A DNA stretch of 64,000 nt from Stenotrophomonas sp. ASS1 (GTDB lineage Bacteria; Pseudomonadota; Gammaproteobacteria; Xanthomonadales; Xanthomonadaceae). The notes beneath the pieces were generated by a model, which had not been told where the DNA came from, ran no database searches, and was given only the letters and a program-made list of their open reading frames with translations. Positions 52,301 through 61,142 of this stretch are shown here, one piece after another. Numbering within the stretch: position 1 is the stretch's first letter; the number at the start of each line of letters is the position of its first letter. The stretch spans positions 4,422,001-4,486,000 of the forward strand of contig NZ_CP031167.1 in NCBI RefSeq assembly GCF_004346925.1. The letters run 5' to 3'. Both the position numbers and the translations under genes were made by a program.

Positions 52301-52825
52301 ACCGAACAGGGTGGCGAACAACGCCATCAGCAGCGCCACGTACAGCGCGGGATCGGTGAAGAAGCCGGTCGGGCCGGTGTTGCCGGTCAGCACCTGCAGG
52401 CTCATCGCCACCGCTTTGTACTGCAGGGCCAGGTACGGAATGATGCCGATCAGCGCGATGATCGCCACCAGCGCCGCCAGCCGCCGCGAGCGGCCGAAGC
52501 GCGAAGAGATGAAGTCGGCGATGGACACCACGTTCTGGCTGCGCGCGATCAGCGCCAGGCGCTCGATGATGCGCCAGCCGAACAACAGCAGCAGCAGCGG
52601 GCCGATGTAGATCGGCAGGTAGCCCACGCCGTTGCGCACGGCGGTGCCGACCGCGCCGTAGAACGTCCACGACGAGCAGTACACGGCCAGTGCCAGGCTG
52701 TAGACCACCGGCCGCAGCCACGGCCGGTCGGGGTACATCGGCCGACGGTCACCCCACCACGCCACGCCGAACAGCAGCGCAGCATAGGCAACCGAGACCA
52801 GCAGCAGGATCCAGCTGGAGACCAC
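49379..52825 (-). CDS. crbS: Hybrid sensor histidine kinase with sodium:solute-symporter domain, CrbS/MxtR type
   Basis: An inner-membrane sensor of about 1148 residues. The first ~550 residues form a 12-13-helix SSS/PutP-like transporter domain (VYSLALAVYCSSWTFYGAVG, then FISSRFGRSRRLAALVAI and LAIICLPRQFHVAVVECGD). A PAS domain follows (ILSTTLENISAGVSVVDPDM). The kinase has the H-box FLAAISHDVLQPLNAARLFA (His near 792) and nucleotide boxes NFLANALRYT, VWDTGPGIP and GLGLGLSICQRI. The C-terminal receiver has Asp near 1079 (QVMLVDYHLHDRMDG). GTG 52825 is the only good start before the first helix. Domain order matches CrbS/MxtR, partner of the acs-linked regulator. Confidence 0.9.
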   Translation of the reverse strand: MVSSWILLLVSVAYAALLFGVAWWGDRRPMYPDRPWLRPVVYSLALAVYCSSWTFYGAVGTAVRNGVGYLPIYIGPLLLLLFGWRIIERLALIARSQNVVSIADFISSRFGRSRRLAALVAIIALIGIIPYLALQYKAVAMSLQVLTGNTGPTGFFTDPALYVALLMALFATLFGTRQVDATEHHHGMMLAIAFESVIKLLAMLAVGVFAYLWLSNRTDAVVESVHTLFTGLPPVGFISQTLLSFLAIICLPRQFHVAVVECGDVRDVRRARWMFGGYLVLISGMVLPIATAGVTLFGTGGSVADDSMVLALPLAEGRNALALIAYVGGFSAATGMVIVSSIALATMVSNDLVMPVLLRRSGDHQEAADVASRVLWIRRLAILLLALMAYSYYRTSSNDSTLASYGLMAFAAVAQFAPGLIGGLYWRGASRRGVEVGMLLGFATWLYTLLLPAMTMAGWVDAGWVQHGPFGIEWLRPQQLFGMTGWDPLTHGTFWSLLVNAATMMLVSARWRPGVDERLRAAPFLDPYAERPSVAGGWPGHVHVGDLLALASRVVGERHARRSFFEQAQSLGRELQSSAPADRPWVQFTERLLAASIGAASARLLLTSLLRGSGMDLGEVVAVLDEAGQELRFNREILSTTLENISAGVSVVDPDMRLTAWNRRYQDMFGYPDGMLYVGRPVADLIRYNAERGELGEGDIEVQINRRIGYMRAGSPHVFERTRSDGKVIEMRGQALPGGGYVTSYNDITDYKHAEKALLEANETLEQRVAERSHEAEVAQQSKTRFLAAISHDVLQPLNAARLFASALRDSDHVSDEQKHLAERVDASLRAAEELLDGLLDVSRLDAGGLHPVIGEFDVSALMRELAAQYTPVAAGRGLRLDLFARPAWVRSDRRLLRRVLQNFLANALRYTRQGRIVLAVRQRGDEVELQVWDTGPGIPEHHMRQIFDEFHRYQQPFDWGEQGLGLGLSICQRISRLLDHRLNARSRVGKGSMFSIILPRVAPLPGYTELAAPVQAVAAPVRSDSLAGLRVLCVDNDEEILDGMRALLGRWQVQVITAATVDQALEKIAERPQVMLVDYHLHDRMDGLDALVALREAAGYPLPGALLTADGRDELKRMARERGYRVLTKPIKPASLRAFLGALRDAQ

Positions 52826-52900
52826 GCGCGCGTTTCCGTCGGAAGAACCCGCAGTGTAGGCCAGGCATGGCCGGGGGTGCGGGCTCGTTGGGGGCAACCA

Positions 52901-52953
52901 CCCCCACCAAGGTGGGGGCCTACGCGGTGCGGGCCACGACCGTTGGTCGTGGC
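52901..52953 (+). repeat. Two palindromes between crbS and the S46 peptidase gene
   Basis: CCCCCACCAAGGTGGGGG followed by CCTAC (52901-52923), and GCCACGACCGTTGGTCGTGG (52933-52953). They share the ACC-AAGG/CGTTGG-T core of the GTAG elements. Confidence 0.7.
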
Positions 52954-52960
52954 CGGCTTC

Positions 52961-55108
52961 TTATTGGGCCGGCACGCCCATTTCCTTCAGCAGCTCGGGC
53001 GCCGGGTAGACCTTGGCCAGCAGCCAGCGCAGGTAGCGCATGTCCACGTGCACGGCGCGCTTGTAGCGCGGGTCGAACCACCAGCTGGCGCTGACCGATT
53101 CCCAGTTGCTGTCGAAGTTCAGGCCGATCAGTTCGCCCTTGGCGTTGAGCACCGGCGAGCCGGAGTTGCCGCCGGTGGTATCCAAGTTGGTCAGGAAGTT
53201 GACCGTCTGGGTCTTCAGCGCCGGGTCGGCGGTGCTGCCGAAGTCACCCTTGCCGATCGCGGCCAGCAGCGGCTTCGGCGCATCGAACGGATAGGCGTTG
53301 GTGTTCTTCTCGACGATGCCGGCCACGGTGGTCACCGGCGAGTAGGTCACGCCGTCGCGCGGATGCAGCGCTTCGACCTTGCCGTAGCTGATGCGCAGGG
53401 TGCGGTTGGCATCCGGGTACACCGCGCGGCCCTGCTTGGCACGCCAGGCGAACAGCGCCTGCATGTAGGCCGGGCGCAGGCGCAGCTGCTCGCCTTCGCG
53501 GGTCTTGCTTTCGTTCTCGATGCGCAGCTGCGCGGCCACCAGCGGGGCGGCCACGGTGATCAGCGGATCGGCGGCCAGCGCCTTGCCTTCGCGCGCAGCA
53601 GCGAAACGGGATAGGCGCTGTGCCTCTTCACCCAGCTGGGTGCCGGCGTACAGGGTGTCCAGTGCCTTCGCCAGCTGCTCCGGGGTACGGCCGAAGGCCG
53701 TATCGAACTCGGCCACGCGCTGCGCGTCCGGCAGCTGCTGGTAACGGGTCAGCAGGGTGGTCAGCAGCGCCTTCTCGACCTCCGGCGCGTAGCGGCGCTG
53801 GACCTGCTTGAGCACGCCTTCGATCATCGCCTGGTCGCGCTGCTGGAAACCACTCTCGCGCTGCGCGTCCGGCTTGGCAGATTCGATACGCAGGCGTTCC
53901 AGCAGCAGCGCCGAGCGCAGCAGCTGGCTCTGTGCGGCCATCTGGTCCAGCAGCAGGTCACGTTCGCCCACCGCCGCGCCCTGCGACAGGTTGGCCAGCA
54001 GCGCCTTGATATCGCCCTGGTACTTGCGGTCGGTGGCAGCCAGCATCGCCGTCTCGTCGGCGGCACGCTGGGCCTTGGCGTCGCTGCGCAGCAGGCCTTC
54101 CAGCTCACCCGCAGCGCGCTTGCGGTTGTTCTTCAGCGACTGCAGCTGCGAGGCGTAGCGGGTGCGCGCCTGCGCGTCCTTGGCGCTGGCGGCCTCGATG
54201 GTGTCGATCATCTGCTGGAACACCGATACGCGGCGCGGCAGCACGGTATCGATCTGGCCAGCGAATTCGGCCGCGGTACGGTGGCGATAGGTGATCCCCG
54301 GGTAACCGGCCAGCATCGCGTAGTCACCTTCCTTCGGGCCTTCCACCGACATCTGCAGGTGCGCCGGCGCCTGGTAGGGCACGTTGTCCTTGCTGTACGC
54401 GGCCGGCTTGCCGTCCTTGCCGACATAGGCGCGCAGCAGGGTGAAGTCGCCGGTATGGCGCGGCCACATGAAGTTGTCGATTTCATCGCCATAGTTGCCG
54501 ATCGCACGCGGCGGCGCGTAGACCAATCGCACGTCGCTCAGCTCCAGCTGGGCAATGCGGTAGAAATCGGTGCCGTAGTACATGTTGGCCACCGAGCAGC
54601 GCACGCTGCCGTCCTTCTCGCACTCGGCCACGATCTGCTTGCTGGCCGCATCCACCGCATCGAAGTAGGCACGGCCGGTCTTGCCACGCGCCTGCGCCAG
54701 CACCTGGTCGGTCACCTTGTCGAAGCCGACGGTGACCAGCACGCGGAAGTCCGGGTTGGCCGGGCGCTCGTCGGCGCGGTCCCTGGCGATGAAGCCACCA
54801 TTGATCAGGTCGTGCTCGGGCGAGCTGTTGTACTGGATCACGCCCATCGCCACGTGGTGGTTGGTCAGCAGCAGGCCGTCCGACGATACGAACGAGCCGG
54901 TGCCGCCACCGGCACGCACCACCGCGCTCAGCGGCGGTGCGGTGACATTGGCCAGGTCGGCCGGATTGCCCTTGAAGCCTGCGGCCTGCAGCGGCTTGGC
55001 CAGCTCCGGCAGCTGGGTCGGCATCCACATGCCTTCATCGGCGTGGGCACCGGCGGCGAGGGTCAGGCCCAGGGCCAGGGCGGTGGGAAGGGCTTTGCGT
55101 GGTGACAT
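52961..55108 (-). CDS. S46-family dipeptidyl peptidase (DPP7/DPP11 type)
   Basis: A 715-residue periplasmic serine peptidase that removes dipeptides from peptide N-termini. The signal peptide ends at AAGAHA. The chymotrypsin-like triad is readable: LLLTNHHVAMG with His-85, GDEIDNFMWPRHTGDFTLLR with the aspartate, and TTGGNSGSPVLN with the nucleophile Ser. A long helical domain (residues about 270-570) is inserted between the last two, as in the family. Whether it prefers hydrophobic or acidic residues at P1 is not decided here. It and the S9 peptidase at 259 could serve peptide nutrition. ATG 55108 gives the proper signal peptide. Confidence 0.92.
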   Translation of the reverse strand: MSPRKALPTALALGLTLAAGAHADEGMWMPTQLPELAKPLQAAGFKGNPADLANVTAPPLSAVVRAGGGTGSFVSSDGLLLTNHHVAMGVIQYNSSPEHDLINGGFIARDRADERPANPDFRVLVTVGFDKVTDQVLAQARGKTGRAYFDAVDAASKQIVAECEKDGSVRCSVANMYYGTDFYRIAQLELSDVRLVYAPPRAIGNYGDEIDNFMWPRHTGDFTLLRAYVGKDGKPAAYSKDNVPYQAPAHLQMSVEGPKEGDYAMLAGYPGITYRHRTAAEFAGQIDTVLPRRVSVFQQMIDTIEAASAKDAQARTRYASQLQSLKNNRKRAAGELEGLLRSDAKAQRAADETAMLAATDRKYQGDIKALLANLSQGAAVGERDLLLDQMAAQSQLLRSALLLERLRIESAKPDAQRESGFQQRDQAMIEGVLKQVQRRYAPEVEKALLTTLLTRYQQLPDAQRVAEFDTAFGRTPEQLAKALDTLYAGTQLGEEAQRLSRFAAAREGKALAADPLITVAAPLVAAQLRIENESKTREGEQLRLRPAYMQALFAWRAKQGRAVYPDANRTLRISYGKVEALHPRDGVTYSPVTTVAGIVEKNTNAYPFDAPKPLLAAIGKGDFGSTADPALKTQTVNFLTNLDTTGGNSGSPVLNAKGELIGLNFDSNWESVSASWWFDPRYKRAVHVDMRYLRWLLAKVYPAPELLKEMGVPAQ

Positions 55109-55230
55109 GGGGCAATCCGGTACGACAGAACAGCCCGGGACCATAGCCGCTGGGGCCGGATGGGGCAACGGCCGATGGTTGGGGGCACCGATGCTGGCTA
55201 GAATCAGGCACGGATACCAGGGAAGGATCG

Positions 55231-55375
55231 ATGATCGCAGGAATCGATCTGGGCACCACGCATTCGCTGATCGGCGTGAAACGCGCCGATGGGGCAGTTC
55301 TGTGAACGTGCCCGCTACGCACAGCTCAGCAGCGGAGATCCTGCGTGGCAAGCCGCAAGGAATCACGACGCATGA
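55231..55375 (+). pseudogene. hscC: Deletion remnant of an Hsp70-type chaperone gene (hscC-like)
   Basis: ATG 55231, with GGAAGG upstream, opens a frame reading MIAGIDLGTTHSLIGVKRAD then GAVL and a TGA at 55303. This is the first beta-hairpin (phosphate-1 loop) of an Hsp70 ATPase. From 55304, in a different frame, ERARYAQLSSGDPAWQAARN then HDA ends in TGA at 55373-55375, overlapping the next gene's ATG as ATGA, as a coupled gene end would. About 1.6 kb of chaperone is missing. HscC is the best guess because it is the short-headed, GIDLGTTHSL-type Hsp70 with accessory genes downstream. The 3' half is an inference. Confidence 0.75.
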
Positions 55376-56133
55376 ATTATGAAACCGCAGTAACAGGGCC
55401 ATCCGCCGCCGAGGCGCTTGCCGACCGCATCGTCCGCAACGGGCAGCAGCGCGATCCGGCAGACTTCGCAGCCTGGCTGCAGCAGTCCCCGGAACTGCCG
55501 GCACCTGCGGATGCCGGCGCGGTGAAGCTGGCAACCTGGCAACGGCTGATGAAGGGCACCACGCCGTTCCCGCAGGCGAACTTCGAGCAGCTGGCCGACC
55601 GTTTCCATTGGTATGACCGGGACAATATCCGCGAGTGCTACGACATGGCCTCCCTCGGCCGCAGCATGCACGTGTGCTGGTTGCTGGTGCCAGGCAACGA
55701 GGCCGCACTCGCCCGTTACATGCATTGCGAGGATGCGCCGGTTTCGGTGGCGCAGGCCCGCATTCGTGTCGCCCGGCTCAGTGGACCCTGGCGCCCACTG
55801 CGCGCGCGCGTCCAAGCGCTATCCGCGCGCACACGGCGCGAGATGCATGGAACGCTGCATTACCTGGTCAGCTTGCCTGTCATGGCGCACGTGTCGCCCC
55901 CGCCCCCATTGCAGCGCAGGCAGGTCATGTTTTGGGCGGCCGCATGCGACGCCCTGCACAGTTCCGTGCCGTCCCGCAGGCGCTTCACCTGGCGAACGGT
56001 GGCTCTGGCACTGCTTCTGGCGTGCGCCCTGCTGGCCACCATCGCCATCCTCCGCGGGGCGCCTTCCGGCTCCCCGGGCAATGCAGACCGTGATCGTTCA
56101 AACCTGCTGTCCCCACATGAGGCAACCCCATGA
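55372..56133 (+). CDS. Hypothetical protein with C-terminal membrane helix, HscC-associated
   Basis: A 253-residue protein: a soluble, mainly helical N-terminal 200 residues (RNGQQRDPADFAAWLQQSPE, then ANFEQLADRFHWYDRDNIRE), one membrane helix (TWRTVALALLLACALLATIA) and a short tail. ATG 55372 overlaps the remnant chaperone stop. AAGGA lies upstream, so it can be translated without the chaperone. It overlaps the next gene by ATGA. No J-domain HPD motif was found. The conserved association with a chaperone gene is inferred from the scar. Confidence 0.7.
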   Translation: MNYETAVTGPSAAEALADRIVRNGQQRDPADFAAWLQQSPELPAPADAGAVKLATWQRLMKGTTPFPQANFEQLADRFHWYDRDNIRECYDMASLGRSMHVCWLLVPGNEAALARYMHCEDAPVSVAQARIRVARLSGPWRPLRARVQALSARTRREMHGTLHYLVSLPVMAHVSPPPPLQRRQVMFWAAACDALHSSVPSRRRFTWRTVALALLLACALLATIAILRGAPSGSPGNADRDRSNLLSPHEATP

Positions 56134-57230
56134 GCCACTGGACGGACCTGCTGGAGCGCGCCAAAGCCACCGACCCGCAGTCTTTCGCGGTATACCTCCA
56201 GGGCCTGCGCAGCCAGTGGTCCCTGGACGAGCGCGATGAAGCCAGTGCCAGGGTGCTGCAGGCGCTGCGCGCGCGGCAGGCCCCCATGAACCTGTCCGCA
56301 GCAGCGGCGCTTTACCAGGCCTTCGGCTGGGACGAAGCGGACTGTGACCTGTCACCAGGCGAACTGCGCGAGCTGGCCGAACACGCCTGGCAGGACTGGC
56401 TGCAGCTGCCCGCGCAGATCGACATGCTGGCCCAGCAGATGGAGGCGCGTGGCGGACGCTGGACCAGCCACGATGACGCTGCCAGCCGCCTCAAACAGCT
56501 ACGCGAACCGCGTTCGCACCTGCACAACCTGATGTCCGCGCTGCCGCTGCGCGTGCCGCGCCAGGCCGCAGCGTTGATGGACGTACTCGGCTGCCAGGAA
56601 GACCGCCCCGTACCGCCCGGCATCGATCCGGGCCAAGCCAGTTTCTGGACCGGCGCCAGCGATGTCACCCACCTCAATGCGGCACAACTGTCATTGCTGC
56701 GTGCACTCTTGGCAAGCCTGGTGTTGACGTTGGTGGCCTTCATCGCGCTGGCCACCACCGAGATCGCCAGCATGCTGCTGCCCTACCAGTCGGAGGAGCA
56801 GCGCAAGGCAATCGTGCTGGGTACGGCAGCGCTGGCGCCACTGCTCGGCACTCTGCTGGCCATTGGCCTGCGTCATCTGTTCGTCTGGCAGAGCGCCCCT
56901 GAAGAACCGTCCCTGCCACCTTCCCGGCTGCGTTGGCTGACGCTGCCGGTCGCCTGCGCTGCCATCGCAGCGGCCGGTACCGCCGTCTACCTGTGGGTGC
57001 CCTCGCCTTCGCTGTGGCTGGCACCGCTGTGCTGGCTGCTGGCCTGGACCGTGCTGACAACAGCGTGGATCCGCTACCAGCTGCGCCGGGGCAAGCCCGT
57101 CCGCATGGCATTGCCAGTGTCATTCCTGGTGATGCTGTCCGTGCTCAGCGTGCTGCCGGCCCTGCTGGGTGCGCTGCTGCTGTGGAGCATGGACCTGTTC
57201 GGCTACCGCCAGCGGCTCCGCCGCAGCTGA
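56130..57230 (+). CDS. Hypothetical membrane protein, HscC-associated
   Basis: A 366-residue protein with a soluble N-terminal half resembling its upstream neighbour in style (DPQSFAVYLQGLRSQWSLDE, then ELRELAEHAWQDWLQLPAQI). A C-terminal half follows with five hydrophobic segments, among them LLRALLASLVLTLVAFIALA, GTAALAPLLGTLLAIGLRHL and LPVSFLVMLSVLSVLPALLG. It starts inside the upstream stop (ATGA). It has no HPD motif and no recognised family. It was probably part of an operon with the deleted chaperone gene. Confidence 0.7.
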   Translation: MSHWTDLLERAKATDPQSFAVYLQGLRSQWSLDERDEASARVLQALRARQAPMNLSAAAALYQAFGWDEADCDLSPGELRELAEHAWQDWLQLPAQIDMLAQQMEARGGRWTSHDDAASRLKQLREPRSHLHNLMSALPLRVPRQAAALMDVLGCQEDRPVPPGIDPGQASFWTGASDVTHLNAAQLSLLRALLASLVLTLVAFIALATTEIASMLLPYQSEEQRKAIVLGTAALAPLLGTLLAIGLRHLFVWQSAPEEPSLPPSRLRWLTLPVACAAIAAAGTAVYLWVPSPSLWLAPLCWLLAWTVLTTAWIRYQLRRGKPVRMALPVSFLVMLSVLSVLPALLGALLLWSMDLFGYRQRLRRS

Positions 57231-57237
57231 AGAAGCC

Positions 57238-57278
57238 GGGGTCGGATCCCTTTCAAGGAAAGGGTGCCGCCCCCGACC
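57238..57278 (+). terminator. GGGGTCGGATCC-type gene-end hairpin
   Basis: GGGGTCGGATCCCTTTC, short loop, GAAAGGGtgccGCCCCCGACC. It lies 7 bases after the membrane protein stop and just before the convergent tamB stop. Same group as 11450 and 30316. Confidence 0.55.
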
Positions 57279-57281
57279 TGG

Positions 57282-60200
57282 TCATTTCTCCCGTCGCCAG
57301 TTGATCGACCCACGGTTTTCCACCGTGCTCGATTCCACTTCCACGTCGAAGCCGCGGCGCAGCAGGTACTTCAGCGTGATCACCGAACCGGCACCGACCA
57401 GCGACACGCCGTAACCGACGTACAGCTTGGGCGAGATGTACTTGCCGACGCCGATCACCGAGCCACCCAGCGCGCGCGACTGGCTCACGCCGGCATCGTC
57501 CAGGCCCAGCTTGGCACCCAGCTGCGAGGCCAGCAGGCCGCTGCCGGCCGACAATGCCGCCGAGGCCGCATTGACCTGCTGCGTCTGGTCGCTGCTGGCG
57601 CCGGTCAGGCTGCGTCCCAGCACCAGATAAGCCAGGGCTTCGGACTGCGACATCGCCGGGTCAGACCACACGTCCGCACGCGGCTGCTGCGCACGCCCGG
57701 TCACGTCGATACCAGCAGTGACATCACCGATCCGGCGCTCGGCACGGATGTTGATGCGCGGGTCGGACACCGCGTTGTAGTTCCAGGTGAGGTTGCCGCG
57801 GGTGATGGTCAGGTCCTGCCCGTACGCCTTGTAGCGGCCACTCACTTCCAGCCCACCATTGGCGGTCATCTCGCGGCCAGGCTTGGCCCAGACCTGCATC
57901 TTGCCGGTCAGTGCGCCCTTAAGGCCGAAGCCGGTCATCTTCACCTTGTCACCGAGGCTGACCGTCAGCTCCATGTCCAGCGGCGAGGTACGCGACTCTT
58001 CCGGATCGGCCGGGTCGAGCACCACCACGTCTTCGGACACCGAGGTGCCGCGGTCCAGGCGCTCCAGATCGATGTCGGCCTCGGGCACGTGCACGGTGCC
58101 ACGCAGCTCCATCGCGGCCTTGGCCAGGGTGAAGTCGAGGTTGGGATTGGCGACGATGCGCAGCTCGCTGGTGTTGGACAGCAGCACGTTGTCGCCGTGG
58201 ATCTTCAACTGCAGCGGCTGTGCATCGCCGAACCACGACAGGCCACCATCCACGTACAGCGTGCCCTGGCCGGAGTTGGCCTGCGCGGTGATCTTGGCCG
58301 AACCATCGGGCTGGGCCACGAAGCTGCCCTTGCCCTGGTCGAAGGTCAGGCCGAGTGCCGGGAATTCACCCTTGAAGTTGCTCAGCTGCGCGTCACCGCC
58401 CAGCGACGGCTGGCCACGCGTACCGCGCAGGCTGACGTGGCCTTCGATCAGGCCGGTCGGTCGCACGATGTCCGGCGAGAACAGCTCCAGCCAGTACAGC
58501 CGCGACATGTTGAGGTAGAGCTCGCCGTTCAGCGGTGCGCTGGCTTCCCAGCCGGTCTGCATCCTGGCGTCGACGAAGCCGTTGCCCTGGAAGCCCATGC
58601 CCAGGTAGCCCTTGATGCTGGCCGGGGTCATGTCGAGCTTGAGCGAGAACTGGTCGTAGCGCACCAGCTCGCCACGGGTGGTGTCCCCCACGGCATTGCG
58701 GTTCTCACCCAGGCGCACGCCGCCTTCCTTCGAGCGCACTTCCACATGGCCTTCCCAGGCGTTGCCGCGCGGGCGGATCTGCGCATCCAGGCTGACATCG
58801 CCACGCAGGTAGATGCGACGGCCGGACTGCGGCGGCAACCACGGCTGCACCAGCGCCAGTGGCAGCGCATCACTGCGCACCACCAGGCCCTCGCGCGGCC
58901 AGTTGGCGTGTGCGCACAGTGTGCCGCTGCTGGCAGCGGCCAGGCAGGCTTCGCCCAGCGTGTAGTTGCTGCCGTTGATCGCGAACGCCGCCGGTGCACG
59001 CAGCGACCAGGCATCGCCCTTCACCGGTGCGATGCGCAGCGCGGCCAGCTCGCCGCGCCACTGCGCGCCCTGCTGGCGCACGCTGCCCTGCAGCTCGATC
59101 GCGCCCATCTCGTTGCGGGTCTGCGCGGCCAGGCGCAGGTTGGAGACACTGCCCTGCGCATCCACATTCAAGCGTTCCAGCAGCATGCCGGCATTGACCT
59201 GCTGGCCCTGGATCGCCAGCGTGCCGCTGTCGCCACGCCACGGCAGGTGGCCCTTGATGCTCACGCTCTCGGCGCCGTAGCCGTCCCAGTTGAGGTTGTT
59301 GCCGACCAGGTCGGCGGTGATGTCCGGCGCATCGCGCGGGCCCTTCACCTGTACCTGGCCACGCAGGCCGCCATCGGCGCCCGGCAGCAGGTCACTCAGC
59401 TGCAGCGGTTCGAAACGCGCATCGATGTCGAGGCGGTCACCGACCTTGCCCGAAGCGGTCACCCGGCTGCTGCCCAGCGACAGCTTCAGGTCACCCTGGC
59501 CCTGCGCGCCCTGCAGCGCGAACTTGCCCTGTGCGTCCAGGTTGCGCTGACGCAGCACGCCCTTCAACGACGGCAGATCGACCGTGGCTTCCAACGTGCC
59601 GGCGGTACCCGGCGGTGCGTTTGCCGGCGGCGGCAGCTGGCGGCCCTTGGAGGCCAGGTTGCCGGACAGGCGGCCATTCCAGCCCGGCACGAAATAGCCG
59701 GGGTCGAAGTCCTTCAGCGTGGCCTTGGCATCCCAGTCCAGCTGCGGTGCCCACGCCACCTGGCCTTCCACCTGCAGCTGGCCACCCGGGGTCTGCGCCT
59801 GCAGCTGATGGATCGACGCGGCCTGATCGTTGCCGCGCACATCGAAGTGCAGCTGTGCCTTCTGCGCGTCGCGCTCGACCTCGGCGCGGCCGATCGCCGC
59901 CCAGGCCTTCAGGGTACCGGCCAGGCCGAAGCGTGCTTCCTTCAAGGTGACCGGCACCGGGGCGCTGCCGGCGGTGTTCGGGTCCGCCGCTGGCACGTAG
60001 GTCAGGTCATGTGCGACCACCGAGAAGTTGAGCTTCTGCTGGTCTTCCTGGCTGAAATCGGCGGTGCCTTCCAGCCGCGCCTCACCGCCAAGACCCTTCA
60101 CCAGCAGCGGTGAGACTTTCAGCACCTGGTCCTGCAGCGACACCACCGACGGTGCCAGTTCCAGTTCCTGATCGCCCTGTTTCACCTTGCCACGCAGGTT

Positions 60201-61142
60201 GGCGTTGCCGCCCTTGCCGGCGGCGGTGAAGTCCAGTGCCAGCGGCGCGATCGCCGAGCTGGCCAGTGCCGGCGACAGCAGCGCCAGATCCAGCTCGTCA
60301 CTGCGGATGCTGGCGCTCCAGCTCGGATCGGTGCGGCCATCGAACACCAGCATCGCGTGCAGCGGCTTCGGCGCGCGCCCGGCTACGGCCACTTCCATGT
60401 GCGACAGGTCACCGCGGGCGACCAGGCCGACGGTGGCGGCCGTGCGGCCACGCGGCGCCGGCAGCACCGCGGTGACGGTTACATCGGTGTCGTAGTCCTT
60501 GGCCGGGATGTAGCGGCCCTGGGCGGTGAAATTGCCCATGTCGCTGTCCACCACCAGTTTGTGTGCCTGGAACTCGCCATTGGCGATCTCGATGCCGCCG
60601 CGCACGCGACTGATGTCGATCACCGGCTCGTTGGCCTGGCTGATGCGGAAGCCGTCGATGGCGATGGCATCGGCCTGGATCGCCAACGGCATTTCGATCT
60701 GCGGCAGCGAATCGGGCCACGACGGCAGCTTGAACGGCTCGTCACTCTTGGCCAGGTTCAGCGTCGCGTTGGTCAGTTCCAGCTTGTCCAGCAGCAGCTT
60801 GCGGCCCAGCAGCGGGCGCAGGTCCGGCTCCAGATGGGCGCGCTCGGCGTGGAAATGGATGTCGTCGTAGCGGAAGTCGACGTTGTACAGGGTCAGCGGA
60901 CCGGCCACCGGGCCGTCCACCTTGTCCCAGGTGAAGCTGGCGCCCACCGGCAGCCGTGCCACCACCTGCGCCAGCAGCACGTCACGGCCGGCCACGGTCT
61001 GCAGCAGCCAGTACACCGCCAGCAGGGCCAGCAGCACCAGGCCCAGCACGCCCACACCGGACCAGGCCCAGAAGCGGCGGCGGCGGTAGAAGCGCACGCG
61101 CGGCGGCGTGGTCGGGTTCGGAGTGGGTGCGGGCGTACTCAC
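57282..61142 (-). CDS. tamB: Translocation and assembly module subunit TamB
   Basis: A 1286-residue AsmA-like bridge protein anchored in the inner membrane by one helix (WSGVGVLGLVLLALLAVYWL) and spanning the periplasm as a long beta-taco groove. With TamA it helps assemble outer-membrane proteins and move phospholipids. The C-terminal DUF490/TamB domain is clear: VDGGLSWFGDAQPLQLKIHG, then GKMQVWAKPGREMTANGGLE, GNLTWNYNAVSDPRINIRAE and SQSEALAYLVLGRSLTG. The start is GTG 61142, overlapping the tamA stop as GTGA. Length is normal for the family. Confidence 0.95.
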   Translation of the reverse strand: MSTPAPTPNPTTPPRVRFYRRRRFWAWSGVGVLGLVLLALLAVYWLLQTVAGRDVLLAQVVARLPVGASFTWDKVDGPVAGPLTLYNVDFRYDDIHFHAERAHLEPDLRPLLGRKLLLDKLELTNATLNLAKSDEPFKLPSWPDSLPQIEMPLAIQADAIAIDGFRISQANEPVIDISRVRGGIEIANGEFQAHKLVVDSDMGNFTAQGRYIPAKDYDTDVTVTAVLPAPRGRTAATVGLVARGDLSHMEVAVAGRAPKPLHAMLVFDGRTDPSWSASIRSDELDLALLSPALASSAIAPLALDFTAAGKGGNANLRGKVKQGDQELELAPSVVSLQDQVLKVSPLLVKGLGGEARLEGTADFSQEDQQKLNFSVVAHDLTYVPAADPNTAGSAPVPVTLKEARFGLAGTLKAWAAIGRAEVERDAQKAQLHFDVRGNDQAASIHQLQAQTPGGQLQVEGQVAWAPQLDWDAKATLKDFDPGYFVPGWNGRLSGNLASKGRQLPPPANAPPGTAGTLEATVDLPSLKGVLRQRNLDAQGKFALQGAQGQGDLKLSLGSSRVTASGKVGDRLDIDARFEPLQLSDLLPGADGGLRGQVQVKGPRDAPDITADLVGNNLNWDGYGAESVSIKGHLPWRGDSGTLAIQGQQVNAGMLLERLNVDAQGSVSNLRLAAQTRNEMGAIELQGSVRQQGAQWRGELAALRIAPVKGDAWSLRAPAAFAINGSNYTLGEACLAAASSGTLCAHANWPREGLVVRSDALPLALVQPWLPPQSGRRIYLRGDVSLDAQIRPRGNAWEGHVEVRSKEGGVRLGENRNAVGDTTRGELVRYDQFSLKLDMTPASIKGYLGMGFQGNGFVDARMQTGWEASAPLNGELYLNMSRLYWLELFSPDIVRPTGLIEGHVSLRGTRGQPSLGGDAQLSNFKGEFPALGLTFDQGKGSFVAQPDGSAKITAQANSGQGTLYVDGGLSWFGDAQPLQLKIHGDNVLLSNTSELRIVANPNLDFTLAKAAMELRGTVHVPEADIDLERLDRGTSVSEDVVVLDPADPEESRTSPLDMELTVSLGDKVKMTGFGLKGALTGKMQVWAKPGREMTANGGLEVSGRYKAYGQDLTITRGNLTWNYNAVSDPRINIRAERRIGDVTAGIDVTGRAQQPRADVWSDPAMSQSEALAYLVLGRSLTGASSDQTQQVNAASAALSAGSGLLASQLGAKLGLDDAGVSQSRALGGSVIGVGKYISPKLYVGYGVSLVGAGSVITLKYLLRRGFDVEVESSTVENRGSINWRREK

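Noticed and set aside
51149-53614. 821-codon plus-strand open frame across the sensor kinase and the S46 peptidase
   Set aside because: It spans two unrelated genes and an intergenic repeat on the other strand, which a real gene would not do.
55372-57230. J-domain co-chaperones, as found near some hscC genes
   Set aside because: No His-Pro-Asp motif or J-domain helix pattern could be found in either protein.
57264-60113. 949-codon plus-strand open frame opposite tamB
   Set aside because: Antisense shadow; tamB shows the DUF490 domain and an operon link to tamA.
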